Shown piece by piece: positions 35,374 through 48,430 of a DNA stretch of 64,000 nt (the stretch's first letter is position 1; each line of letters opens with the position of its first letter). The position numbers and the translations under genes were made by a program. Source of the DNA: Spinellus fusiger (lineage: Eukaryota > Mucoromycota > Mucoromycetes > Mucorales > Phycomycetaceae); the NCBI GenBank assembly GCA_025094145.1, contig JALLLS010000016.1, forward strand, positions 248,001 through 312,000, given 5' to 3'. The notes beneath the pieces were generated by a model that had not been told where the DNA came from, did no database searches, and saw only the letters and a program-made list of their open reading frames with translations.

Positions 35374-38241
35374 GTTTATATTCTCAAATTCAAACCCATC
35401 CTGCTTTCATTTACCGTCTGTCCTATGAATAAGGTCTGATATCCTAGCTGCATTCTATGTGCTGAAATAGAAAAAAAGGTCACTTATTTGGAACCTAATG
35501 TGAATTTTCTGTTTAGTTGCTCTATCTTGCTCTGGCGTTAACTTTATGGGTTTCCTATATACAGGCATCAAATTTTCAACAGATAATTATAAAAATGCTC
35601 TGCATCAGAAAGTAAACTCTTGACTTTATGGTCTGCATCAGTCTGTAGGTCTATCTTGTATGTTTCTTTGTCAAACTGAGGTTAAACTTAAAAAGTAATT
35701 GTTTATACAGGGTACGCCACCTTCTTTCACTGAATGACATGGGCATGGGAATTGAAGTGTAAGCAGTATCGATTCAAAGTACACACTGTTTCACAGTTAA
35801 TGTCTACGGCACAGCTATATGCCCTTTCCACATGAGACTAGTAGAGTCCCATCACATAGTGTGAGTTTCAAACAGCATGGTATCTGCATAACTGAGCAGT
35901 TGTCTGGGTTGAACGGCTGGCTTGATATACTGCATTGTCTGCAATGGCCAGTGCGGCTATAACACTGAAAATGAGTATAGCCCTCACTTGATCCACTAAT
36001 CTAATGTGTTCTGAGTGACTCTAATAGCTGATGAGCGTCACTAAAGACCTGGCAGTAGAGCCATGCGATCAATGAAACAAATACTAGAGTGTAGTGAAAT
36101 ATAATGAGTCTTACAATATTAGTATCCCATCACTCCTTCTATGAACTCCACTGTCACATATCTACTCCATAGAGCCCATAGATAAATACTTCATTGTAGC
36201 CACATATGAACAAAGAGCATAAATATGACTACGGATAGCCCTTATCGCCAATGCCAAGAAATAAAGAATGCTATGCAATAAGAGAGTGGCGTCTAGAAAA
36301 GATAAAAGTATCGGATACTAAGGTTGAGTAGTCTACTCCACTGAATCGTGGTATCCATTTTACCATACTCAGTTTGTGTTCTTTAACGTACAGATACTGT
36401 CTCAGTGTCCATACTGTGCTGAGATGGCTGAGAAGGAAATACAAAGAGGGCAGTGCTACTCAGTAAGACTGAAGAATAGACTGCTCCCTCCAATGCCATG
36501 AGTATCTTGTTCTGCTATCAAATAACACATTCATCACTGTGGTAATATAATAATCCACAATGACCCACAGCCAATAGGACTATCTAGTGGTTTTTTTTCT
36601 TTTCTGCCATAACAACAGAACACCCACACTCCCTCCTATTTCTGACCAGCAACTCCCATGTCTGTCTTTAGTAGTCATCCTTCAGTCACAGAATTCTATA
36701 TCCTACCTGGATAGATTCTCTTTATAAACTCCTCCAGCAATTTATGTATTCCTCCTCAAATGTAATCTCCATGTATAAGCACAAGGTCTTATTGGAGTTG
36801 ACTTTTACCGGCAAGAAGAGCTGATTCTAGAAACAATAGGTTTATTATTATCTATGTCTACCACATATCACTGCAATGAGGTATTGGCCTTGTTTGATCA
36901 GTACTATCAACTTTACAGTCATTGGACAGAATTAGTATACTTGTTACTGGTAACAAGAGATGGACAGTAGCTTGTTCGGTAGAAAGTCTGCAGTTCTTGC
37001 CCTTTGTTCTATTAAATATCTGTAATTGAGCTTTTGAGAAAGATACTCGGTTGATAGCCACAAACTGTATTTTCATCTGGCTCTGTAGTGTAGCTATTAT
37101 GTACGATAGATACAAGCTAGGTCTCTAGGCTAGTAGGCTTTATATTTTACAGGACTCCCTCTTTTTTTAATACATATCCTAGATCCATTCTTCTGTTACT
37201 AGTGACAGTGTCTATGAAATGCTTATATGAATGGTAATAGACAACTAGATTTACCACATGTTTGTTTATAAGCAAGGCCCTGTTCTATCTATTGACCTTT
37301 TATTAACTCTTACACTGATCATTCAAAGGGTGTATGTATTATTTTCAAACTGCACTCTTTGCCAATAGACTCTGTAAAGGCTTTTAACTAATAGACAGTG
37401 AATAGCAGTGAATGCTGCTTACATTTTTAATCTCATTACAGAATAGAGGTCAGCCTATACTTTGCATATTCTGTGTACTTCCAGTGACTACCGCAGATTA
37501 AAAGTGCTGTGTCTGTTGGGTGTAGTGAGCACTCACCGCACAGCCACAGCCCTTTCTGTTAATATTCAGGCACTGTCTGCTATAGGCACCCTTAACAAAC
37601 AAACAGCACCCGCACTTGGGCCTGAACTGTCTTTTGTCAACACAACGCACTAAAGTCCAACAACAAAGCCAGTCCACTCCCACTCATTCACCCAATTATT
37701 CACTCACTAGACAAAAGACTCTAGAAGCTTTTCTGCTTAGACAAGGAGTTGTTCCTTGGAAAGTGTCATCCACAACGTCATGAGTCATCCAGAAACACAG
37801 CCGCAGTTATTCGAGTCTATCACTGTCTATTATTCTCATGCACCTGAACATGACTCTCACTAATGAAGGAAGGTTCTTTGACTTGAAGACTGTAGGTTCA
37901 GAAAGATATTCTTATGTTTTGGTCAATGGAGAGGCTGTTGAGTCTGTCTGTTCTTGCATCAGTCTGGACTATTGTGGCTATACCACTGAGCACTCTACTG
38001 CTGACGATAGAACTCTCCCTATCACCAGCAGCCTTCGTTAGTTGCTACAGTTGCAAGGGATAGCCATAGAATATACGACCCACTGTCTACAGCACAAACA
38101 GTATGAGGAAATGAGGGAAGTCTTTGTTCAAGAAGCTACTGACTAGTTCAGAATCATATACTGTACAAAAGAAGGTGACTGTCATCTGAAATGAAGTCAT
38201 TTCTTAAGTCACAGAATCTTCTTTCTCTCCACTCTGTGCTA
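35374..38241. other. Long gene-poor region, no gene recognised
   Basis: About 2.9 kb with only short frames (up to about 85 codons) lacking family motifs. Composition is less AT-biased than the neighbouring spacers, which may reflect an old, decayed repeat, but no TIR or domain was found. Confidence 0.5.
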
Positions 38242-39451
38242 CAGCCACACACAATTGAATTTAATACTTTTGAAAATAAATTTCAGGCCAAGATATATGA
38301 CATGTTCAACATTAAATAAAACACTTCACATTTGATCTAGAAGCTTCAAACTTAAGCACACAAAAGCTTAACATATTTAATTATAGAAAATAGAATGGTA
38401 ATACAGTTAATACTTTGTATGGCCTCTTTTGGGATCAATGACTGTCTGACATCTGCCAATCATACTTTTAACTCATCACTGTGCAAGTTCAATACCAACT
38501 TTCTCCCACTCTTCTGCAAGTAGAACCTTCGAACATTCAATATTGGTAATATATACCCTTCCTTATTTGATTCGTCTTTTCAAGGCCTACCAGATGTATT
38601 TAACTGTGTCCAAGTCAGGAATTTGTGCGGGCCAGTATTCAAAGTACTCTAATTTGATGTGTCTCTTTCCACTATCTAACATAGGCTCCAGTATGACATC
38701 TATCACCCTCTTTTTGTAACAAAAACTCACCGTCCTTCTTTTTGATAAAAAAAATCAATAAACTAAAGATGGAACTCACCAACCAAAATAGTGGTATATT
38801 CGTCTTGGTTTACAGTGCTATCAACAAAGACTCATGGGCCAAATTCATCAGACTAAATGACACCTCTCTACTGATCACTTGTCCAACTGGCATGTTTCTT
38901 AGCCCAACAAAGCTGTTTCTCTTTATGTGTTTTGCAGTCAAGGCCAAAATTTGATATGCATAAAAAGATCTAAACACTGAATGTTTATAGTAGCTGATAA
39001 GGGTGTTTCTACATACATCCACCTCAAACTTCAATATTCCCAATTTCAGCTGATTATATGAGGCAAATGGGTCCTCTCTAATGACCTTTTCCAGGTATCT
39101 GAGGTCCCTCTCACTGGCTTTTTATTTTATTTTATGTTTTCCATGACTCTTTAAACGCAATGGTAGCCCACGTTCTTTGATGTTTTTGATACTATTTTGA
39201 ACTATGGGCTTTTTCATCGCAAACGTAGTTGAGATGACAGTCAATTTTAATCCAGCCTTCAACAGGTAATAAATGCCCCATAGCTTTTTATCTTCTGATT
39301 TGTTATATTCTCCACGATTGTAGGTTTCTGTAAATGTATCTGACATGTTGTGTTGGTTTAATAATATTTGGAAAGAAAAAGAGTTTTATGCAAAAAAAAA
39401 ATTAATAAAAAAATTTTAGGCAAGTATTAAATTCAATTATGGGTGACTGTA
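38242..39451 (-). mobile_element. Tc1/mariner-type transposon, second decayed copy
   Basis: TIRs TACAGCCACACACAATTG at 38242 and, inverted, gggtgactgta ending at 39451 share the inner ATTGAATTTAATACTT of the copy at 28751, so both belong to one family. At about 1.2 kb it is shorter than that copy. The transposase start is better preserved here: 39346-39122 (minus) reads MSDTFTETYNRGEYNKSED and runs through the KKPIVQNSIKNIKERG helix-turn-helix before breaking. The catalytic core is partly deleted. Confidence 0.88.
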
Positions 39452-39479
39452 ATGTCTGACTCACTCAACACCATGAAGA

Positions 39480-40535
39480 TTTTTGTTAAAAAACCTCGAT
39501 ATGTATAGAAAGGATACCAGCACTGAAACTTGTTCAGCTATCTTAAATGAGGTGCTGGACCTGAACTCCACCATGACCAAAGCATATTGTCTATTTAATA
39601 TACCTTCTAACACCTTGAGAGACATAGTGAAGCATTTCAAGAAGAAAGGCTTGATAGTACCTTTACCCAAGAGTGACTGATAAAGAATAATGGACAACAG
39701 GGCTTTCCAATGGTTGAGAAGAACAATAATAAACAACTCCCAACAGACCAAGGAGACCATCATGGCAGAGATGGCTATCAGGGTCTCGAGACAAACCTTG
39801 AAGAGGTACTTTAATAAGACAGGCCTCTATCCATTCAGTTCAGTGGTGAAGCCTCTTCTCAACAAGAAAAAAAAGAGTCTTGACTACAGTGGGCTCAATA
39901 ACATATCAATCGGACGCATGAACAATAGCAAAAGATAATCTGGTCTAATGAGTCCAGAGTGGAGCTTATGAGTCTTAACAGGAGATTCAAAGTCATCAGG
40001 CAGTGTGGTACGGCCTTTGAGCCTAAGAATGTCCTGGAAACAAGGAAGTTTGGAAGTGGTGGAGTGATGGTATGTATTGTTTTAGTGGGGAGGGCGTTGG
40101 TGGATTACTTATAGTGAAAAGTAGGGTATACTCCAACAAGTACATTGATGTCTTGGGAGATGTCTACTGCCATAAACTCAATTAATTCTCTCTATCCTAA
40201 ACCCTGGAATCAGTTGCTGCCTACAAAAGGACAATGACAGACTCCATAAGAACAAGGGAACTCAATTAGAGAGTAGTAAAATGGTATAGTAATGACTCTT
40301 TAATGGCCATCATATAATCTCGATCTCAATACAACTGAGCATCTATGGTCCCACCTCAAGAAGGTTATCAGGAAGGACAGAAGGATATATTCCACCAAGG
40401 AGAAGTTGGAGGCGGTCCTGATGCTGGAATGAGGTAGAATATCGAAGGAAGTGACAGACACCCTCATTGCCAGCATGGAGCAGAGATGCCAGGCCGTCAT
40501 TGATGCCAAGGGTGGCCATAGTGGCTATTAATTGG
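39480..40535 (+). pseudogene. Second Tc1-like transposase family, pseudogene
   Basis: On the plus strand, unlike the adjacent copy, and of a different subfamily. Pieces: 39483-39680 (helix-turn-helix, SNTLRDIVKHFKKKGLI), 39690-39938 (second DNA-binding helix region with the Tc1-like RVSRQTLKRYFNKTGL), about 39940-40110 (SNESRVELM and FGSGGVMVC), and about 40300-40530 (LNTTEHLWSHLKKVIR, ending QAVIDAKGGHSGY). Multiple stops and frame changes; no TIRs could be assigned with confidence. It begins about 30 bp from the right TIR of the neighbouring element. Confidence 0.75.
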
Positions 40536-41221
40536 CCTTTTAATAAAACTTTCTTCTTGTCTTATAAACACTCTTCTATCTATCTATTGAAGGTTTTATG
40601 TCTAGCTAATAAACTCATAAAGTTATAACACTATTAAGATAAAGTATGAGTCCAAAAAAGGAAATATGCATTTAAAACCGTCGATTACATTCCTTTGGTC
40701 ACTTTATGTTGTATATTGTTTTTTTTCCAAACAATAATTTAAAACTGAATGGTTAATTGGATTTCTATTCTGGGAATAAGGAAAGTTACGAAATTGTAAT
40801 CAAAAGGTATGGTTTGCAAGTATAAAAGATATATTTATCAAACTAGATCTACATTCACTTTACCTACTATTTATACTATTTTCTAATTTAATATGATTAA
40901 ATACTGTAAAATGATTACAGAGTTGTATCCTATTTTTTGTCACTTGCAAATAGGCTGTATCATTCAGAGACTATATATTCTTAGAAAACACTCTTTATCA
41001 GTTAGGAAACTTTATAGTCAATTGACAACAATAGTATCCTAAACATCTCACAGTGGTTGTTATATAACCATAAAAGTCTGGAGATACTTGAGACAAATTC
41101 TTCATTTTATTATAAATACAAAAAAAAATATACTCTATGATGTAAATAATAAAATGTAGACTGATGGGTGGAATCGGGTATAGGTCATAGAAGCAGATCA
41201 TACATATTATTTAAGCTCTGA
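40536..41221. other. AT-rich spacer 3' of the aspartic proteinase gene
   Basis: About 690 bp without coding or repeat signals of note. Confidence 0.6.
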
Positions 41222-42559
41222 TTAAGTAGCTTTTGCAAGACCAACTCGATTGTTTCCAAGGTCATAGATGCTGTAGTATTTACGCAAAAACACATCACCC
41301 ACTAATATAAAGTTAGAATTCATCATTAAAATTAAAATGTACTTACAAATCCATAAAGAAGTACCATAGCTTGGAAAATCCATGCTACCGAATCCAGACA
41401 TACACTGAGAGTTGACCTTCAGGATATAATCTTCACCTTTCAAGCAAAAGTCATTTCCACTGATAGTGAAACAGAGCTCGGGTAATTCAGATAGTCTATT
41501 ACAATCAACATAGTATTGTCCACTGAAGTTTTTATAGGCACCAATTATCTTGTTAAGTCTTCTTGCCACATTAGTAGGGAACACCAAGAGAGAAGAGCCG
41601 GTATCAATAATGACGTCAACATCGCCTTTTACTACAGAAACACCACCAATAGTGGCATCATCCAGACCAATTTCCCAGTAACCCTTGTGCTTTACATCGG
41701 CCCATGTAATGTCACCAGTGTAATGTTTTTCATCAATACCACCTAACAAAAGTTCACCACCATTGCCTTCGGTACGGGGTGTATAGTCAAGTTTGAAAGA
41801 GAATACTGGCTCGTCTACCAAGCCTTGTTGAACCATATTGAAGAAAGGAGGCACAGCACCATTGACAGCAATAGTATCATAACCAAGACCAAAAATACCG
41901 TCAAACTTTGCAAAAATAAAGGTAAGTCCAGGTTCGACTAAAGACTCTGCAAACTCTTGGTTTTCCACAACGATGCCACCAACAGATAAAGTATCACTAC
42001 ACATGGTACCTCTAAGAGAACCTGTGCCATAGCGGATATCGAACTTTTTTCCACTATCCACATACGTGGATGACTTTTCAGAGTAATATTGTCTGTGTTG
42101 GACGCATGCAGGAGATTTGCAGTGGATAGAAGGTACCCAAAGATTTGAAGAACCAGTGTCGAATACAACGGAAAATGTTTGAGGGGGTGTGCCAAGGGTA
42201 ATTTCGCCATAATACTATACATTAGAGAATATTTTTAAAACGGGAGTTACCTGTGCATTCAAATAGTTATCAAGAGAAGTAACCCCGGCACCAGCCTCTG
42301 CATTACGGTAGATTACATCACTAGTATTTTGGTTGAGATATTCGTTAAAGTACTTCTGGGCCAAATAATCTCCTGTCTGAGAGTATCGCTGCATTTTTTG
42401 AAAGGGGGTTTCATCCGCCATCTTAATAGGCACTCTATTCGTGTGTTAATGGGATGTTGTCTTGAATTATATGCATTTATCTAATTACCTCAAAATAGCA
42501 GCATTGGAAAGTACAGCACAAAAAAGACTAACGGCAGCAGATAACTGAACTAATTTCAT
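41222..42559 (-). CDS. PEP4: Vacuolar aspartic proteinase (saccharopepsin / proteinase A)
   Basis: Pepsin-family (A1) protease that acts in the vacuole and matures other vacuolar hydrolases. Four exons (minus): 42559-42489, 42434-42251, 42214-41347, 41301-41222; 400 residues. Signal peptide about residues 1-19 (LVQLSAAVSLFCAVLS), then a propeptide to about residue 75. Both catalytic Asp motifs are present: FDTGSSNLW (Asp about 104) and IIDTGSS (Asp about 289). The flap YGTGS is intact, and the C-terminus LRKYYSIYDLGNNRVGLAKAT matches yeast proteinase A closely in pattern, including FAKFDGIFGLGYD and the GGIDEKHYTGDITW block. This favours the vacuolar enzyme over secreted rhizopuspepsins. Introns are 54, 36 and 45 bp. 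An A-rich array (AAAAAT)n lies just upstream at 42563-42600. Confidence 0.95.
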
Positions 42560-45113
42560 ATTAAAAAATAAAAAATAAAAAATAAAAAATAAAAAATAAA
42601 GTAAACTTGAAGTGTTTACTGGTGAATAGGGTATGCTCCACGTTCATCGTTGTATCTCTTTTTATAAGAGTTATTTGAGTCATCTTCATTTTATTCAAAA
42701 GAAGTCCTTTATTACATTTTTTATGTTTACTGGGCATTCACCGCTTGTGAATGTCATTTTTCATTAACAATAGGCGTTAATAAAATATCCTAATAAGAAT
42801 GATATGCAGAGAAATGTCGAGTGGACTTTCTTCATCAATTAGTATAAATAATATCTATTGAGACTTTACAGTATTATAAAATGATACTAATATTGTAATT
42901 ATTGGGACTATGGCTGTATCTACATTTATGTATAACATTCACTGGTAGTGCCCTTGGGTCTATTGGAAAGAAATTGAGTCGTTAGAAAGAACCTTTGAAA
43001 TAACAAAGCATTTTATGAAAATAAAAATAAAAAAGTATTATTCTATTTACCTGTAATTTTCTAATCTTTTTGAAGAATGTATTAGCATCTACACAAAGGC
43101 ATCGATTATGTTCTTTTGAATTATAAAATATGATTCAATGGCAATTCAATGGCAATTCAATGGCAATTCAAGGTCTACTAACCGTAAGAGTGTTATTATT
43201 ATTATTATTTAAATAAAAATAAAAATAAAAATAAAAAAGAAATGGTAACTTATTTTCCTGTATAACTAACGTAGTCAAGAATATCCTCCTCTATCAATTT
43301 ACCACCAATGAGCCCCCTTACATGGATTGCATAAGATTGAGTACCTTTACTTTATAACAACAAGAAATAAATAGAATAGTATTGACTAAATCTTCCCACC
43401 ATCTCTTCAAGAAGGGTCATGCAAATTGAGAGTGCTCCTCTAATGACTGCCTACCCCTTTCTCATATGGAATACACATGGAGCCTTTTTTCTAACCTGTC
43501 TGTTGGGATGTAGGCAGCTATGACATTGAGTCTATTTACGGTATACTGTGAGCTATGTGTAGGGGTAGGTGGGCTAAGAGCATTGCAAGTGGTTCGCCTC
43601 TAGTTGAACTTGAGTCGTTTGCATGTCTTAGGGAGCGACGTGTAAACATTACAGTTAAAAACACAGGGTGGTATTACTATGATGGACAGACTGGTTTCTA
43701 TACTTTGCCCAGGATTCCTGCAAACAAATACTAAAATCTACTGTATCAGTCTTATTGTATTCCTTATTGACAATTAATGTAACTTAGTTATACACAGCAA
43801 CAGTAGAATTAAGGTTTTACCTATTCTTAAAGGTATGGTAGTCACTCTTATAATCTGCGCGTGAACTGGATAATAGTACTATGTGCTGAAGGGAGAAGCA
43901 GATGATGAACTCATTATAATACGCGTTCATCTTTACAATGCTATTTTGCTTCAAAAGAGCATATATCTGTCAGTGGCTACTTTTTGATCAGACGTATTGG
44001 GAAGACTCAAAGTCACTGATAATAAGAGTCTTGTTTCTAGTTAATAAACAAATAGAGTATAATCTATACCATGGTGAAAAGTAAAGTTAATCAGAAACAG
44101 TCCACTCAGTAGAGATTGTTCTTGCACATCTTCCTACCAAGAACAAACAAACTACTTTTAATATAAGAATCAGTCAGATAAGATGCTTCTGATATATCAA
44201 TCTTGTATCAATTATAAATATTTCTAAAGATACTATCCCTTAAATCCAAGACAAATACTTGACTTTGTACTGTGTATTCACTATGTACTGAACAGATACG
44301 TATCCAAACCCAAGCAGTTGTAAATTCAACCCATCAATAATAGTTCATTATTCACTCTGTCTAAACCAAATAGAGCACACAGTGGATGTCTTTGAACTCA
44401 AGCTTCTTTGTTTTTCATATTACTATTTTTCAATTACCTAAAATAAAAAAAAATAAAAAAAACTACATGTCGCTGTGATGTTAGTGGGTGGTGACTGGGA
44501 TCAAAATACAGTGGATCCAATGCTTCATCTTTTTCTTTATGAGTACAGGCCATTCTCTCTCTTTTATAATTTATACATGGAAATACATGTGCACATATCT
44601 GTACACTACCTTACTGGGAACAGGTCCTCCTACAGATGCCAGTACCAACATGAATGAGAAAAAGAGATTATCAGCCTGCTCTACAATTCAGAACCACTAT
44701 TGTGGATAACTATCTCCTGACTATGACGTGAAAAGAGAGAGTTGATTGCTTTGAATTTTCCCCCCTTCTTCCCTTTGCTTTTTGTTTTCAAACAGATCAT
44801 CATTCTGTGGTAGGGATTATCAACACACTTCCCCCTCTGTTACTTCTCCAACTGAAGGTATTTAGTACAACAGCCTGTGTGCATTCATAATAAAAACCCT
44901 AAAGGTGTGTAGCCAAGAACTTGCATTGACATATCACTCAATTGCCTCTGTTCTTATTCATTTTCCTTTTTTCCATGTCTTGACTAAAACAGACACAATC
45001 ACCCAAACCCTTCACTGTTATTAATAATAATAATAATTTTTACAACAACGCACTCCCATTGCACGCTTCATATTTTGTTCAGGTTATTGGATAAAAAATT
45101 TTTTTTCTAGCAC
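42560..45113. other. AT-rich intergenic region, no gene recognised
   Basis: Includes the proteinase promoter with (AAAAAT)n at 42563-42600, a four-unit tandem of about 11 bp (aattcaatggc) at about 43136-43172, and an (AAATAAA)-rich block near 43210. No coding family or RNA gene was seen. The final 150 bases are the 3' flank of the eL6 gene. Confidence 0.6.
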
Positions 45114-45901
45114 TTAGAACTGCATGGCGTGGGGGAACTGACCCTTGGTCAAACCAAAGGTAGAGCTCAAGTAGTGACGGAGAAGGGGAGTCTTGGCAGC
45201 AGCCTCAAGGATGACCTTGTCGACGAGCTTCTGGTCAGCAGCCTTGGATTCAGGGAAGGCAGCTTTCTTCTACTCAAGGCATTAGCACCATGCCTTGACT
45301 TGTATCCTTATCTTTTCTGTCTCTTTCTATGACTATGATGATAACCTACCTCTTCACCAGCAAGGAAAGCCTTGTTCTTGGCGGCACCAGACTTCTTGAA
45401 GTAGGCATCGTTGAACTTGGCATCCAATGTAAGAGCAGACACGTCAATCTTGGTGGAGGTGGCAATGACATAGGCCTGGTTCACACGGCGAAGAGGCACA
45501 CCGTTGACCTTGAAGGGACCAGTCACCAACAACAATCCACTGTCGAGCTGCTTCAAGGCAACCACACGCTTTCCACGGTGACGACCTGCCAACAGAATCA
45601 CAACAGTACCAGGGGTGATGGAGGCACGGAGACCACCTATCTTGGAGACTTTGCGAGATTTCTTGGGTTGAGGGACATCTTCAGCAGGGTAGAAGCGGTT
45701 AGCCTTCTTGGCAGGGACAGTGCGCTTGCTGCCGTTCTTGGCACCCTTGACTTCAACAGTCTTGTTAGTGGCAGAAGCAGCGGCGGGAGAAGCAACAGCC
45801 TGCTTCTGACGCTTGTGAAGAGACTTTCTGGCAAAGGTGGTGGAGCGGCTGAGTCGAGAGACGCCGGGAACAAGGTAGTTGTTTCTAGGGGCGTGCGTCA
45901 T
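45114..45901 (-). CDS. RPL6: 60S ribosomal protein eL6
   Basis: Structural protein of the large cytosolic ribosomal subunit. Two exons (minus): 45901-45350 and 45269-45114; 235 residues. The eL6 core is clear: [11 protein letters not shown], the KOW-like segment [18 protein letters not shown], then [28 protein letters not shown], and the helical C-terminus ([14 protein letters not shown]) ending HAMQF. The N-terminal extension is Lys/Ala-rich and variable in the family. The 80-bp intron (GTAGGT donor) interrupts the gene near its 3' end, and joining GEE to KKAAFPES restores the conserved C-terminal region. Codon choice is strongly biased to C-ending and AAG codons compared with neighbours, as expected for a highly expressed gene. 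Confidence 0.95.
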
Positions 45902-46495
45902 GGTAGCTACTTAACGAAAATGTTATTGAGTGCATCCATTCGTGTAGGTGTTGCTACATCCACTGCTTTGGCTGGCTGGCTGGATGAATGGATGGATGGA
46001 TGGATGGAGAATGGAGACGCCCTTACATACCTTTGGCAATGGCGGAAAAGAGGAGGTACTAATCTCTGGCCTAGTTCAATTTTAACCCGAATCCTGTCCT
46101 CGGCCCACCTTCTTCCCCGCCAAGCGTGACGTGAAAACTAGTTTGTGTGACGTAGACATCTCTATCACTGAATTATGCAAAGTGTCTATTTTTTTATTTG
46201 ATAAAGACAAGTATGGAAAAAGACACATTGAAGTGTCAGACAAAGTGTATTTTTTATTGTTGTTGTGACTTGGATATCAATATAGTGTGATTCAATGTGA
46301 TTCAATTCTATGTAATGTAATGTAATGTAATGTAATACCACAAGAATAAAATAGAGGTATCAACTCATAGGAAGAGGGTAAGGGGTGGAATTTCTTTGTT
46401 TTTTAGTTTTTTAGTTTTTCATAAGTAAACTGGTTAGAATAAGATTATAGCACACTGTACAGATATATACAAACGATAAGAAAAAGATGATTTTG
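45902..46495. promoter_or_regulatory. Upstream region of RPL6
   Basis: Contains a GGAT tetranucleotide run (about 45985-46008) about 90 bp upstream of the start and a TAATG array at about 46313-46336. No specific ribosomal-protein promoter box could be named. Confidence 0.4.
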
Positions 46496-46888
46496 TCACT
46501 TGGACAAAGGCAATAAACTAATTCTAAGCGTAACAGAAGGATGGTCAAAGATCAATGTCTCAAGCTCTATTGTCTTTGATAAGTGTGGACTGGTAGGGAT
46601 AAAGAACTCGTATTCTTCTTCTTCCGGGTCTTCTTCAGTGTCAAATCCAAAAGCACTCGATAGAAGAGTGGGGCAGGAGGTAATGGGCGAAGAAATGGCA
46701 CTGTGTCTTGATGATTTTACTTGATAAGTTGAAATGATTTGATTGATATGCAACAATTCTTGTGCCATTACAGTATTTTTCAGTGGACGAGATAGACTAG
46801 GAGAACGGGTGTTCATGGATAGAGTAGTAGGGCATAAGTGGGCCTGGTGTCGAGCTCTGGAGAGTTGCTTCTTTACACAGGTAAGCAT
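46496..46888 (-). CDS. Small hypothetical protein with acidic stretch
   Basis: Single-exon open frame of 130 codons starting at the ATG at 46888, with mixed, non-repetitive composition. Basic N-terminus (CVKKQLSRARHQ), Ser/Pro-rich middle, acidic patch TEEDPEEEEYEFF near residue 90, then a hydrophobic/Leu-rich end. No known domain is recognised. It lies about 600 bp upstream of RPL6 on the same strand. Could be a real small gene or a chance frame. Confidence 0.45.
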   Translation of the reverse strand: MLTCVKKQLSRARHQAHLCPTTLSMNTRSPSLSRPLKNTVMAQELLHINQIISTYQVKSSRHSAISSPITSCPTLLSSAFGFDTEEDPEEEEYEFFIPTSPHLSKTIELETLIFDHPSVTLRISLLPLSK

Positions 46889-48430
46889 AGTGGGAGGAAA
46901 AGGTAAAAATAAATAAAGATGAAGATTTAAAAGTGAAGGGTGAAAGCCACCTTCTTTATATTTTACTCATTTGTCTGTGCGTCTATGTAGATTAACTCTT
47001 TTGACTCTTTTGACTCGGCCTCTTTTTTATTATTACTATTACTATTATTATTACTATTATTATTATTATTATTCCCCAGTCAAATGTCTCCTTAATTATG
47101 GCTAAATGCGCAGATATGTGGACTAACAAATGTATTACTAAGTAAGGAGTATTTATATATGATTCAATGTTTATTAATTAGTAACTAACTATTTTTTTCT
47201 GATCTTCTTATCATAAATTCTCCTTTCATTGAATCCATCTTTGCATGCTCTCAAGTATTCTACAGGGTCAATTAAAGAGTTGAGGAGACATTGCGAGAAT
47301 ACCCATACCTGGGCCTACCCTCCTTGAAGGCATCTTTTGTGGATGGAGAATCGGTAGTGTCAAATTGATCTTGTTTTGTTTTCTTGTTTTCTTGTTTTCT
47401 TGTTTTCTTGTTTTGTGTTGTAGTGTCCTGATTAATTGTTATATATTTTTTCTTTCTATTATTGATTTGTCTATTGACCTTTCTTGCCTCCATTGGATCT
47501 TTTACTTTTATTAACAATAATAACACCCATAGAACAGTCCAAAATCTACATGGCCTGTCGTGCTATTTCTTAATCAGCAGTAATATGAGAAATTGGATAC
47601 TTACTTGAGCATTAGTGTACGCTAAATCACAAGGGAATGCCTTTCCAAACACTGAAAAGGATAATGACAATAAGTAAAACTTTATTATAATAATTGTTAT
47701 TGATAAACAAACCAATGGAATGAACACACACGCCATGACCAATGTGTCTACTTTAGTGCTGATAGGCTTCACGTGTATTCCTAAACTGCTACATCTCCTG
47801 ACACATTTTTAGAATGGCGGTTATCAATGGAAAGGAAAATATTAGTGGTAACACTAAGCTATGCAATAATAAATCTATTTACACTGCCATTACTATAATT
47901 ATTATTGTAACTGGTGCCATTTTGTTTGTATTACTACTGGTGTAGTTTATTAGTATTGATATTGGCAATTCTATTGATATTGATATTAATATTAATATTA
48001 ATATTGACATGTACATTGATATTGGAATTGGAATTGGAATTGGAATTGGAATTGACATTTATTTAGTACCTATGTTTTAGGATATAAGTTGATACGGATA
48101 CTAGTACATAGATTAGCATAACTTTTGGTATTTGTATTAGCACTGACATTTGTGTCTGTATTTTTCTATGTATATAATTATGTATATAATTATGTATTTG
48201 GATTTGTGATTGTATCTGTACATTCATTTGAGTTCAGGTGTAGGTTGATGATCTTATTAGCACCAGTACCAATACTGATATTACCATTGCCATTACTATT
48301 GATATTTCTAGATGAATGAAGATCAACATTGCTATACGAATCTATAAAAACTAAAAAAAGAAAAAAGAAAAAAAAAGCCACGAATAGGATGAAATCTTTA
48401 TATTTTAACAAAGGCATTTGCGTTTAAATA
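46889..48430. other. Region with microsatellites and one candidate membrane protein
   Basis: Includes (TTA)n at about 47027-47072, a TTTTCTTG array at about 47383-47416, and ATTGAT / GGAATT arrays at about 47965-48055. A possible spliced gene is listed separately at 47272-47772. Confidence 0.55.
47272..47772 (-). CDS. Possible short membrane protein gene, structure unresolved
   Basis: Two minus-strand frames could be exons of one gene: 47772-47563, with a hydrophobic N-terminal segment (LVMACVFIPLVCLSITIIII), and about 47550-47272, with a second hydrophobic helix (FWTVLWVLLLLIKVK) followed by a Lys/Asn/Gln-rich tail that crosses the TTTTCTTG repeat. A donor GTAAGT follows AYTNAQ, but its phase does not match the second frame; a GTACAC donor nine bases earlier would. 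No family is recognised. The call is tentative. Confidence 0.22.
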
